64,000 bases of DNA. Origin: Streptomyces sp. PsTaAH-137 (GTDB lineage: Bacteria > Actinomycetota > Actinomycetes > Streptomycetales > Streptomycetaceae). Positions 50,866 through 59,068 of this stretch are shown in pieces. Where the stretch lies: assembly GCF_003259365.1 (NCBI RefSeq), contig NZ_QLLY01000010.1, positions 124,001 to 188,000 of the forward strand, in the 5' to 3' direction. The notes beneath the pieces are model-generated. The model searched no databases, was not told where the DNA came from, and worked only from the letters and a program-made list of their open reading frames with translations. Position numbers and translations under genes: made by a program. Numbering within the stretch: position 1 is the first letter of the stretch; every line of letters starts with the position of its first letter.

Positions 50866-51834
50866 CTACGTGGCGAGATCGGACTGCAACTCGCCGAGGA
50901 TCCGACCGGCGGCCGTGTACCCGATGCCCTGGATCCACAACTCGTCGTCCACCTGGAACACCTTGCCGTCCCGTACAGCCTTCAGCTTCCGCCACAGGCC
51001 GCTCGTGGTGGTCTCGGTGACCTTCGCCTTGTTCGGACTGCCGTACGTGGACGTGAAGATGACGTCCGCGTCGGCCTTGTCGATCTGCTCGGGGCTCACG
51101 TCGTAGGTGAACCCGTCCTTGGCCTTGTCGGTGATCGCGGGGCGGCCGATGCCGACCTCGGCGAGGATCGTGCCGATGTAGTTCTTCTTGCCGTAGATCC
51201 GGATGTCGGCGCCTTCGACGAACCGTACGACGTTGACGTCGACGCCCGCCGCCTTCTCCTTGCCGCCGAGCGCTTCGGTGACGGCGGCGACCCGCTTCTC
51301 GTACGTCTTGACGGCCGCCCGCGCCTGCGCCTTTCTCCCCAACGCGTCCGCGTGCACGAGGAAGTTCTGCTTCCAGGGGTAGCCGGTCGTCTCCGTGAGC
51401 ACGGTCGGGGCGATGGCGCTGAGCTGTTGGTACCGCTGGCCGTCGCGGACCTTGTTGCTGAGGATGAGGTCCGGTTTCAGCGCGGCGATCTTCTCCAGGC
51501 CGGGGTTGGCGATCTCGCCGACCTCGGTGATGCCGTCGGTCTTCTCCTTGGGGAGGTACGAGAGGAAGGCGTCCTCCGCGCCGGCTCGCGTGGCGCCCAC
51601 CGGGGTGACGCCGAGAGTGATCGCGGAGTCGAGCTCGGCCGTGTCCAGGACGACGACGCGCTTGGGGTGGTCCTTGACCTTTACGTCGCCCATCGCGGTC
51701 TTGACGGTGTGCGTACCGGAGCCGGTGCCGGGCTCGGCGCCGTCCTTCTCCGTTCCGCCGGAGGTGCAGGCCGTCAGGGTCAGGGCGAGGGTGACGAGGG
51801 TGAGGGGGCCGTGGCGGGGGCGCGGTGCGATCAC
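50866..51834 (-). CDS. Iron-siderophore-binding lipoprotein (FepB/FhuD type)
   Basis: The protein has 322 residues and a GTG start. The lipobox is LTLTAC (Cys23). The class III binding-protein fold is indicated by KRVVVLDTAELDSAITLGVTPVGATR, VGEIANPGLEKIAALKPDLIL, YTYDV-like linkers and VFQVDDELWIQGIGYTAAG. It is an orphan with no permease or ATPase beside it. The window also contains a FecCD operon without a binding protein (41110-43987), so the two are natural partners by inference. No iron box is evident in its upstream DNA, which runs directly into repeat locus I. Confidence 0.88.
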   Translation of the reverse strand: MIAPRPRHGPLTLVTLALTLTACTSGGTEKDGAEPGTGSGTHTVKTAMGDVKVKDHPKRVVVLDTAELDSAITLGVTPVGATRAGAEDAFLSYLPKEKTDGITEVGEIANPGLEKIAALKPDLILSNKVRDGQRYQQLSAIAPTVLTETTGYPWKQNFLVHADALGRKAQARAAVKTYEKRVAAVTEALGGKEKAAGVDVNVVRFVEGADIRIYGKKNYIGTILAEVGIGRPAITDKAKDGFTYDVSPEQIDKADADVIFTSTYGSPNKAKVTETTTSGLWRKLKAVRDGKVFQVDDELWIQGIGYTAAGRILGELQSDLAT

Positions 51835-51879
51835 GGAGTGCCTTTCATTCGTCGGGTCAGCGCCCTTGAGTCTGGCCGC

Positions 51880-52388
51880 TGCCACAGTTCCCCGCGCCCC
51901 AAAATCCACATCCCACCCGCGCCTCTCGCGTCGAACGTCGACTGCCGCCCGGCTTCTCGCGCAGTTCCCCGCGCCCCTGGGTGGTCTTTCGGGTGCGCCA
52001 CCGTCGTGGCTGATCGCGCAGTTCCCCGCGCCCCTAAAACCAGTTCGTCACGCGCGCCTCTCGTCGTGGCTGGTCGCGCAGTTCCCCGCGCCCCTGAGAT
52101 GCGCACTTCGTGCGCCATCTCATCAAAGGCGCGCCACCGCTGCCCCCATCGGGAGGCGCGCGGAGCGCAGCCTCAAGGGGAGGCTGCGCGCAGCGCATGC
52201 CTCAGGGGCGCGGGGAACTGCGCGACCAGCCACGACGGTGGCGCGCGTGAAGAACGACCTAGGGGCGCGGGGAACTGCGCGAGAAGCGGCCACCGGGCCG
52301 CACCCGAAGAACCACCCAGGGGCGCGGGGAACTGCGCGCCCAGCCACGACGGTGGCGCGCACGAAAAACGACCCAGGGGCGCGGCCGC
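51880..52388. repeat. Nested palindromic repeat locus I (4 forward, 4 reverse cores; largest copy)
   Basis: Forward cores are at 51884-51900 (truncated), 51959-51978, 52016-52035 and 52076-52095. Reverse cores are at 52204-52223, 52261-52280, 52318-52337 and 52375-52384 (truncated, at the copA end). Spacing between neighbouring cores is about 57-75 bases. The cassette is in the A orientation. Both flank types alternate. It is symmetrical overall and takes up nearly all of the 573-base gap. Confidence 0.92.
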
Positions 52389-52407
52389 CCCCCGCCGGAC
52401 CCGCGCT

Positions 52408-54672
52408 CTAGAAGCCGGCCCTGAAGCGGCGCAGGCGGAGGCTGTTGGCGACCACGAAGGCCGAGGAGAAGGCCATGGCGGCACCGGCGATCATGGGATT
52501 CAGGAGCCCCGCCGCGGCGAGCGGCAACGCGGCCACGTTGTAGGCGAACGCCCAGAACAGATTCGAGCGGATCGTGCCGAGCGTGCGCCGGGCAAGCCGA
52601 ATCGCGTCGGCCGCCGACCGCAGATCCCCCCGTACGAGCGTCAGGTCACCGGCCTCGATGGCGGCATCGGTCCCGGTCCCCATGGCGAGCCCCAGATCGG
52701 CCTGCGCCAGCGCGGCGGCATCGTTCACCCCGTCGCCGACCATGGCCACCGAACGGCCCTCCCCCTGAAGCCGCTTGACGACGTCGACCTTGTCCTGGGG
52801 CAGCACCTCGGCGATGACGTCGGCGGGGTCGGTGATCCCGACCTCGGCGGCGACGGCACGGGCGACGGCGGCGTTGTCACCGGTCAGCAGAACGGGCCGC
52901 AGCCCCAGTTCCCGCAGCCGCCGCACGGCCTCCGCACTGGTCTCCTTGACGGCGTCGGCGACTTCGAGCACGGCGCGGGCGGCCCCGTCCCAGGCCACCG
53001 CGATCACGGTCCGCCCGGCCCGCTCGGCGTCCGCCTTGGCGCGTGCCAGATCCTCGGGAAGCCCGATCTCCCACTCGCGCAGCAACTGCTCACGGCCGAC
53101 CAGCACCGCGTGCCCGTCGACGACACCCTGCACGCCGAGCCCGGCGACGTTCGCGAAGTCCTCGGGGACGGGCAGCGGGCCCACGCGCTCGGCGGCACCG
53201 GCGGCCACGGCGCGCGCGATCGGGTGCTCGGAGCTGTGCTCCAGGGCGCCCGCGAGGCGCAGCACCTCGTCCTCGGTCACCCCGTCGGCGACCTGCGTGG
53301 CGAGCAGCGTCATGCGGCCCGTCGTCACGGTGCCGGTCTTGTCGAGGACGATCGTGTCGACCCGGCGGGTGGTCTCCAGGACCTCGGGGCCCTTGATGAG
53401 GATGCCGAGCTGGGCGCCGCGCCCGGTGCCGACCATGAGCGCGGTCGGGGTGGCGAGCCCGAGGGCGCACGGGCAGGCGATGATCAGGACGGCGACGGCG
53501 GCGGTGAAGGCGGCCGTCCACCCCGCGCCGTTGCCGAGCCAGAAGCCCAGCGTGGCGAGGGCGAGGGCGATGACGACCGGGACGAACACCCCGGAGATCC
53601 GGTCGGCGAGCCGCTGGGCTGCGGCCTTGCCGTTCTGCGCGTCCTCGACCATGCGGGCCATGCGGGCGAGCTGGGTGTCGGAGCCGACCCGGGTGGCCTC
53701 GACGACGAGCCGTCCCCCGGCGTTGAGCGTGGCGCCGGTGACGGTGTCGCCGACGGCGACCTCGACCGGCACGGACTCGCCGGTGAGCATGGAGGCGTCC
53801 ACGGCGGAGGACCCCTCGACGACCGTGCCGTCGGTGGCGATCTTCTCGCCGGGCCGCACCAGGAACCGGTCCCCGGCCTTCAACTCCCCGATCGGAACGG
53901 TCGTTTCACGCCCGCCGTCCCGCAGCACGGTGACGTCCTTGGCGCCGAGTTCGAGCAGGGCCCGCAGCGCGGCGCCCGCCTTCCGCTTGGAACGGGCCTC
54001 GAAGTAGCGGCCCGCGAGGATGAACGCGGTGACGCCGGCGGCGGCCTCCAGATAGATGTTCCCCGCGCCGTCGCCGCGCCCGATGGTCAGCTCGAAGGGG
54101 TGCGTCATGCCGGGCGTGCCCGCAGTGCCGAAGAACAGGGCCCACAGCGACCACAGGAACGCGGCCGAGGTACCCAGCGAGATCAGGGTGTCCATCGTCG
54201 CGGCGCCGTGCCGCGCGTTCGTGAAGGCGGCCCGGTGGAACGGCCAGGCCGCGTACGTCACGACGGGCGCGGCGAGCGTCAGGGACAGCCACTGCCAGTA
54301 CTCGAACTGGAGGGCCGGGATCATCGCCATCGCCACGACGGGCGCGGCGAGCACGACGGCGGTGACGAGCCGCTGGCGCAGCGGCCGCAGCTCGTCGTCG
54401 GCCGCCGCCCCGGCGTCCTCGGCCGGTTCGGCGGCGGGCGGCTCGGGCTCCTGCGCCGTGTAGCCCGTAGCCTCGACCTTCGCGATCAGATCGGCGACGG
54501 ACACCCCGTCCGCGTAGCTGACCTGCGCCTTCTCGGTCGCGTAGTTGACGGTCGCCTCGACGCCGTCCATCCGGTTCAGCTTCTTCTCGATCCGGGCGGC
54601 GCACGACGCGCAGGTCATGCCACCGATGGCGAGTTCCACCCGGGCGGGCGGGGCGACGGTGTGCGCCGACAT
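52408..54672 (-). CDS. copA: Copper-exporting P-type ATPase
   Basis: The protein has 754 residues; GAAGGAGG precedes the ATG. One N-terminal HMA domain has GMTCASC (Cys21, Cys24). The membrane copper site is CPC (~401) in LIIACPCALGLATPTALMVG, phosphorylation is at DKTGTVT (~443), and the HP motif is SSEHPIARAVA. These are the P1B-1 hallmarks of Cu+ export. A CsoR-type palindrome lies between its predicted -35 and -10. It is divergent from a secreted His-rich protein and close to cutC, forming a copper homeostasis locus. Confidence 0.95.
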   Translation of the reverse strand: MSAHTVAPPARVELAIGGMTCASCAARIEKKLNRMDGVEATVNYATEKAQVSYADGVSVADLIAKVEATGYTAQEPEPPAAEPAEDAGAAADDELRPLRQRLVTAVVLAAPVVAMAMIPALQFEYWQWLSLTLAAPVVTYAAWPFHRAAFTNARHGAATMDTLISLGTSAAFLWSLWALFFGTAGTPGMTHPFELTIGRGDGAGNIYLEAAAGVTAFILAGRYFEARSKRKAGAALRALLELGAKDVTVLRDGGRETTVPIGELKAGDRFLVRPGEKIATDGTVVEGSSAVDASMLTGESVPVEVAVGDTVTGATLNAGGRLVVEATRVGSDTQLARMARMVEDAQNGKAAAQRLADRISGVFVPVVIALALATLGFWLGNGAGWTAAFTAAVAVLIIACPCALGLATPTALMVGTGRGAQLGILIKGPEVLETTRRVDTIVLDKTGTVTTGRMTLLATQVADGVTEDEVLRLAGALEHSSEHPIARAVAAGAAERVGPLPVPEDFANVAGLGVQGVVDGHAVLVGREQLLREWEIGLPEDLARAKADAERAGRTVIAVAWDGAARAVLEVADAVKETSAEAVRRLRELGLRPVLLTGDNAAVARAVAAEVGITDPADVIAEVLPQDKVDVVKRLQGEGRSVAMVGDGVNDAAALAQADLGLAMGTGTDAAIEAGDLTLVRGDLRSAADAIRLARRTLGTIRSNLFWAFAYNVAALPLAAAGLLNPMIAGAAMAFSSAFVVANSLRLRRFRAGF

Positions 54673-54723
54673 GCTGCCTCCTTCGGTCGGGGCTCCGGGA
54701 CGAGTACCCCTCACTATGATCCA

Positions 54724-54752
54724 TGTATACCCCTAGGGGGTACCTGAAGCAA
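54724..54752 (-). promoter_or_regulatory. copA promoter with CsoR-type operator
   Basis: On the minus strand TTGCTT (54747-54752), 17 bases, TATACA (54724-54729). Inside the spacer lies TACCCC-TAG-GGGGTA (54728-54742), a perfect 6-3-6 dyad of the C/G-rich kind bound by copper-sensing CsoR repressors. Confidence 0.7.
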
Positions 54753-54765
54753 CCCTGGATCCGCC

Positions 54766-54793
54766 TTGACAGGATACCCCCCACGGGTATGGT
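54766..54793 (+). promoter_or_regulatory. Promoter of the copper-linked secreted protein with CsoR-type operator
   Basis: TTGACA (54766-54771), 16 bases, TATGGT (54788-54793) is the best sigma-70-type promoter in the window. ATACCC-N5-GGGTAT (54774-54790) covers its spacer and -10, matching the arrangement at copA. Confidence 0.7.
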
Positions 54794-54829
54794 CAGAGAA
54801 ATCAGCCCCCCCTCAGCGAGGAGCCCGCC

Positions 54830-55699
54830 ATGCACACCGGACTGAAGATCGCCGCCGTCGCGGCCGCGGCAGCCGCCACGTTCGGCACCGCGTACGGGGT
54901 GGGCAGCGGGGTCGCTCCCGTGATCACGGAGAACGCGCGGGAGCGGCAGCCCGCGCACGAGACACACGACACCGGCCGGGCCGAGACCGAGACCGCGGCC
55001 GAGACCGTTCCCGGCGGGCTCCAGGTCTCCGACCGCGGCTACACCCTCGACCTGGAACGCGACCGCCTCCCCGGTCCTGCCGGCGAACTCCGCTTCACCA
55101 TCCGCACCGGCGGCAGGCCCCTGACCTCGTACGAGACCGAGCACGGCAAGGAACTGCACCTGATCGTCGCCTCGCGCGACCTGACGGCGTACCGCCATCT
55201 GCATCCGGTGCGCGCGGCCGACGGCACCTGGTCGACGCCCGTCTCACTGCCCAAGGCCGGCGACTACCGGGTCTTCGCCGACTTCACCCCGCGCGGCGCG
55301 ACGGAGGGCCTGACGCTCGGCGCCGGGCTGGGCGTCGCGGGGACGTACGCGCCCGCGCCGTTGCCGGAGCACTCCACGACGGCGCGCGTCGCGGGCGGTT
55401 ACGAGGTCCGGGTGGACGGCACACTGGCGGCGGGCGCGGCCCGCGAGCTGACCCTGACCGTGACGAAGAACGGCAGGCCCGTCACCGATCTGGACCCCTA
55501 CCTCGGCGCGTACGGGCACTTGGTCGCGCTGCGCGCGGGCGACCTGGCCTACCTTCACGTACATCCGCACGACGGCGGGCCGGGGCCGGAGGTTTCCTTC
55601 ACCGCGACCGCGCCCAGCGCCGGGACGTACCGGCTCTTCCTCGATTTCAAGCACGACGGCGAGGTCAGGACGGCTGCGTTCACGGTGCACGCGGCGTAG
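54830..55699 (+). CDS. Exported copper-linked protein with duplicated His-rich domain
   Basis: The protein has 289 residues; GAGGAG precedes the ATG. An N-terminal hydrophobic signal or anchor (~5-30) is followed by a polar linker and two related beta-rich domains. Each carries the same motif: ELHLIVASRDLTAYRHLHPV (~105) and YGHLVALRAGDLAYLHVHPH (~225), i.e. H-L-(I/V)-x-x-R, then D-L, then H-x-H-P. The histidines could bind copper outside the membrane. Related YtkA-like domains are known, but this architecture has no assigned function. Its promoter and the copA promoter share CsoR-type sites. Confidence 0.75.
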   Translation: MHTGLKIAAVAAAAAATFGTAYGVGSGVAPVITENARERQPAHETHDTGRAETETAAETVPGGLQVSDRGYTLDLERDRLPGPAGELRFTIRTGGRPLTSYETEHGKELHLIVASRDLTAYRHLHPVRAADGTWSTPVSLPKAGDYRVFADFTPRGATEGLTLGAGLGVAGTYAPAPLPEHSTTARVAGGYEVRVDGTLAAGAARELTLTVTKNGRPVTDLDPYLGAYGHLVALRAGDLAYLHVHPHDGGPGPEVSFTATAPSAGTYRLFLDFKHDGEVRTAAFTVHAA

Positions 55700-55738
55700 G
55701 CTGAGCGGGACATTGGACTAGACCTATTCAGGAGCCTC

Positions 55739-56434
55739 ATGAGCAAGCGTGCAGTCCTGGAGGTGATCGCCCTCGACGCCGAGGACGCCGTCGCCGCCCA
55801 GGCCGGTGGGGCGGACCGCCTTGAGCTGGTCACCGACATGGCCGCGGACGGGCTGACGCCGTCGGTGGAGACCTTCGCGGCGATCCGCGGGGCCGTGGAC
55901 ATCTCGCTGCGCGTGATGCTGCGGCTCGCGGACGGGTTCGCCGCGGGGGACGTCCCGGAGCTGGTGGCGCGGGCGCGGGCGTTGCGGGCGGCGGGTGCCG
56001 ACGAGTTCGTGCTCGGGTTCCTCGACGAGCACGGGGGGCCCGATCTCGGCGCCGTCGAGCGGGTGGTGGCGGAGCTGGACGGGTGCCGGTGGACGTTTCA
56101 CCGGGCGATCGACCGGGCCGCGGACCGGGATGCCCTGCGCAAGCAGCTCGCCGATCTGCCCGGCCTGGACACGTACCTGACGGCGGGTTCGGCGGACGGG
56201 GTGGACGCCGGGCTCGACGTCCTCGTCTCGGAGGCCGGGCGGTCGGCGGCCGGGGAGCCCGGGTACGAGCAGCAGATTCTGGTGGGCGGGGGGCTCCGCC
56301 TGGAGCATGTCGCCGGGTTGCGGCGGGCCGGTGTGTCGGCGTTCCACATCGGCGGAGCGTCGCGCCCCGCGGGTTGGTCGGGCCCGGTCTCCTCGACCGC
56401 GGTCCGCACATGGCGCGAGGCCCTGGACGCCTGA
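55739..56434 (+). CDS. cutC: CutC-family protein
   Basis: The protein has 231 residues; AGGAG precedes the ATG. It has a TIM-barrel CutC pattern: LEVIALDAEDAVAAQAGGADRLELV, LRVMLRLADGF, FVLGFLDEHGGPDLGAV, FHRAIDRAADRDAL and the C-terminal VGGGLRLEHVAG. CutC has been linked to copper tolerance, but its biochemical role is disputed. Here it follows two copper-type genes after 39 bases, supporting the link. Its end borders repeat locus J. Confidence 0.9.
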   Translation: MSKRAVLEVIALDAEDAVAAQAGGADRLELVTDMAADGLTPSVETFAAIRGAVDISLRVMLRLADGFAAGDVPELVARARALRAAGADEFVLGFLDEHGGPDLGAVERVVAELDGCRWTFHRAIDRAADRDALRKQLADLPGLDTYLTAGSADGVDAGLDVLVSEAGRSAAGEPGYEQQILVGGGLRLEHVAGLRRAGVSAFHIGGASRPAGWSGPVSSTAVRTWREALDA

Positions 56435-56464
56435 CCCGCGCTCCTGGGTCGTTCATCGCGCGCG

Positions 56465-56690
56465 ACCCGGCGGCCGCTTCTCGCGCAGTTCCCCGCGCCC
56501 CTGAGGCATGCGCTTCGCGCCGCCTCCCCCCGAGGGAAGCCCCTGATGAGATGGCGCACGAAGTGCGCATCTCAGGGGCGCGGGGAACTGCGCGAGAAGC
56601 GGCCACCGGGCCGCAGGTCGCGACGGGACCCCGTAGGGCAGACGCGGATCTTCAGGGGCGCGGGGAACTGCGCAAGCCCCACCGGGCGGT
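56465..56690. repeat. Nested palindromic repeat locus J (1 forward, 2 reverse cores)
   Basis: The forward core is at 56483-56502 and reverse cores at 56574-56593 and 56654-56673. The cassette is in the D orientation with the middle hairpin missing. It lies between the convergent cutC and helD genes and ends six bases from the helD stop. Confidence 0.9.
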
Positions 56691-56695
56691 GTCCG

Positions 56696-58741
56696 TCAGG
56701 ACGACGTCAGCTCGGGCGGCAAAGCGGCCGCGTGGACGACCACCAGGCCCGATACGGCTCGGGTCAGAGCGACGTACAGGCGGCGCAGGCCCGTGCGTTC
56801 GTCGGGCTCGCCGCTCACCACGGCGGCCGGCTCGTCGAGGACGACGTAGTCGTACTCCAGCCCCTTCGCCAGCGACGCCGGAACAAGAGTCAGCCGCGCC
56901 TCGGCCGTCGTCTCCTCACCCGGCGCCAGAAACACCAGCCCGGCCTCGGTCAGCAACTCCCCCAGCACGCCGCACCGCGCATCGGCCGCGATGAGCCCGA
57001 TCGACCCCTCGTGCCCCAGCGCCTCCCGGCAGGCGGCGACCACATCACCGTCCCCCGAAGCCCCCCGCACCTCGAACACCCCGGGATTCTCACGCACCGA
57101 TGCCACCGGAGCGAGCCCGGGCGCGATGTGCGGAAGGAGCCGGGAGGCGTACGTGATGACGTCGGTCGGCACACGGAAACCGGCCGTCAGCTCCTCCACC
57201 ACGGCGTCCGGCTTGCCGAGGTGCTCCAGCGCCTCGTCCCAGCTCTGCGTGGCCCACGGAGTGGTCCCCTGCGCGAGGTCGCCGAGCACGGTCACGGACC
57301 CGGTCGAGGCACGCCGCCCGACGGCCCGGTACTGCATCGGGGAGAGGTCCTGCGCCTCGTCGAGCACGACGTGCCCGAGCGAGTGCGTCCGCTCGACGAG
57401 GTCACCGGCCTCGTCGATCAACACGGCGTCCGCGACAGACCACTTGGCGGTCTTGACGCTGCGCGCGGGCTTGGCCCACAGCACGGTCTTCTGCTCGTGG
57501 TCGTCGAGCAGCCCGTCGGCGTGCTCGGCGAGGAACTCGGCGTCGGACAGCAGCCGCAGCACCAGCTTCGCGGGATCGACGGGCGGCCAGATCTCCTTGA
57601 CGGCGGCCTTGACGGCGGTGTTGCGCGCGACGGCGTTCTGCACCCGGTCGTCCGGGGCCTCCCCGGCCCGCTCCATCTGGACGAGCACGGCGTGCGCGAT
57701 CCGCTGCGGCAGCGCCTCGCGCGCGGCCCCGTACCGCATGTCGCGCCCCATCAACTCGCGGACCATCTCTTCGAGTTCGTACGAGGCGACCCGCCACCGC
57801 CGGGACCCGCGCACGACCACGATGCCCTCGCTCGGCAACGTGATGTGCGAGCGCAGCGCCCGCCGCAGCACCTCCGCCATCCGGGCGTCGCCCTTGATCA
57901 GCGCGGCGGGCGCATCGTCGGCAGCGCGCACCTCCACCGGCCCGGCGACGAGGTCGTCCACCGTCGCCTGCTTGACCTCCAACTCGCCCAGCGCGGGCAG
58001 CACTTGCTCGATGTAGTGGAGGAACGACCTGTTCGGCCCGATGACGAGGGTGCCGGTGCGGGCGAGGCGCTCGCGGTGGGCGTAGAGGAGGTACGCGACA
58101 CGGTGCAGGCCGACCGCGGTCTTTCCCGTTCCCGGGCCGCCCTGCACGCACACCGATCCGGCGAGCCCGCTCCTGACGATCTCGTCCTGCTCGGGCTGGA
58201 TGGTGGCGACGATGTCGCGCATCGGGCCGACGCGCGGCCGCTCGATCTCCTGCTGGAGGAGCTGGCTGGTGCGCTCGGCCTCCGCCGGGTCGGTCAGGTT
58301 CTCGTCCTCGTACGCGGTCAGCTCGCCGCCGGTGTAACCGAACCTGCGGCGCAGCGCGACGTCCATCGGGTTCTTCTTCGAGGCCCGGTAGAACGGCTGC
58401 GAGACCGGCGCGCGCCAGTCGATGACCATGGGGTCGCCCTCGGCGTCGTGCACGTGGCGGCGCCCGATGTAGAACTGCTCGCCCTCCGCGCCCTCGGCCT
58501 GTTCGGCGCCGGGGGCGTGCAGGTAGTCGAGGCGGCCGAAGAAGAGCGGGGTGTGGCTCAGGTCGGCCAGCGCCTTGATCCGCTCCTCGATCTGGCGCTG
58601 GAGCACTTCGGCGTTCACCCAGTTCGCGGTGACGTCTCGGATGTCCAGGGCCTCTGCGTCCTCGCGCATGGCGCGCAGGGCTGCGCGGGACGACGAGAGG
58701 TGCGCACGCTCACGGTCGAGCGGCGACGCTGACTGACTCAC
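56696..58741 (-). CDS. helD: HelD-family RNA polymerase-associated helicase-like ATPase
   Basis: The protein has 681 residues; GGAGG lies eight bases before the GTG start. The N-terminal coiled coil (REDAEALDIRDV ... LQRQIEERIKALADL) would enter the RNA polymerase secondary channel. An SF1/UvrD-like core follows: GGPGTGKTAVGLHRVAYLLY (Walker A ~205), HVVLDEAQDLSPMQYRA, DLAQGTTPW and LYVALTRAVSGLVVV (motif VI). HelD recycles stalled RNA polymerase. The related HelR is rifamycin-inducible, but I see no rifamycin-associated element upstream, so HelD is the better name. Confidence 0.85.
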   Translation of the reverse strand: MSQSASPLDRERAHLSSSRAALRAMREDAEALDIRDVTANWVNAEVLQRQIEERIKALADLSHTPLFFGRLDYLHAPGAEQAEGAEGEQFYIGRRHVHDAEGDPMVIDWRAPVSQPFYRASKKNPMDVALRRRFGYTGGELTAYEDENLTDPAEAERTSQLLQQEIERPRVGPMRDIVATIQPEQDEIVRSGLAGSVCVQGGPGTGKTAVGLHRVAYLLYAHRERLARTGTLVIGPNRSFLHYIEQVLPALGELEVKQATVDDLVAGPVEVRAADDAPAALIKGDARMAEVLRRALRSHITLPSEGIVVVRGSRRWRVASYELEEMVRELMGRDMRYGAAREALPQRIAHAVLVQMERAGEAPDDRVQNAVARNTAVKAAVKEIWPPVDPAKLVLRLLSDAEFLAEHADGLLDDHEQKTVLWAKPARSVKTAKWSVADAVLIDEAGDLVERTHSLGHVVLDEAQDLSPMQYRAVGRRASTGSVTVLGDLAQGTTPWATQSWDEALEHLGKPDAVVEELTAGFRVPTDVITYASRLLPHIAPGLAPVASVRENPGVFEVRGASGDGDVVAACREALGHEGSIGLIAADARCGVLGELLTEAGLVFLAPGEETTAEARLTLVPASLAKGLEYDYVVLDEPAAVVSGEPDERTGLRRLYVALTRAVSGLVVVHAAALPPELTSS

Positions 58742-58897
58742 GGGTTCTGCCTCCGGCTGACGGTACGACGACGACACGGGCCGCCGGTTTCCGACCGGGC
58801 GACGGCGGCGCGCTCCGCGGGGGGAGGCGGGCAGGACGGGCGAGTGTATGTCACCCCTCCACTCGGGGGCCAACGGGTTTCTTGGCCCGTCACTCGT

Positions 58898-59040
58898 CCG
58901 CGCCACCGTCGTGGCTGGTCGCGCAGTTCCCCGCGCCCCTGAAGGCATGCGCTGCGCGCAGCCTTCCCCTGATGAGATGCCGCACGAAGTGCGCATCTCA
59001 GGGGCGCGGGGAACTGCGCGACCAGCCGCCCACCACCGGC
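58898..59040. repeat. Nested palindromic repeat locus K (1 forward, 1 reverse core)
   Basis: The forward core is at 58921-58940 and the reverse core at 59000-59019; the cassette is in the D orientation. It is the only copy between divergent genes, about 160 bases from helD and 29 bases from the HD gene start. The remaining helD-side 156 bases (58742-58897) contain only presumed promoter sequence. Confidence 0.9.
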
Positions 59041-59056
59041 ACTCGGCCACCGGAGC

Positions 59057-59062
59057 TAAGGT
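59057..59062 (+). promoter_or_regulatory. -10 hexamer TAAGGT for a leaderless transcript
   Basis: TAAGGT ends six bases before the ATG at 59069. The matching -35 would lie within the outer flank of repeat locus K. Confidence 0.45.
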
Positions 59063-59068
59063 CGCCCC

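Noticed and set aside
51880..52388. CRISPR-like appearance of regularly spaced cores
   Set aside because: Spacers are themselves repeated linkers, cores occur in both orientations within a locus, and no cas genes are present.
50254..54747. Plus-strand open frame of 1497 codons across the siderophore-binding protein and copA
   Set aside because: It is a shadow of minus-strand genes and crosses repeat locus I; no domain or start signal supports it.
58742..58897. Rifamycin-associated element that would make the helicase a HelR
   Set aside because: No palindrome resembling that element is present upstream, so the general HelD assignment is kept.
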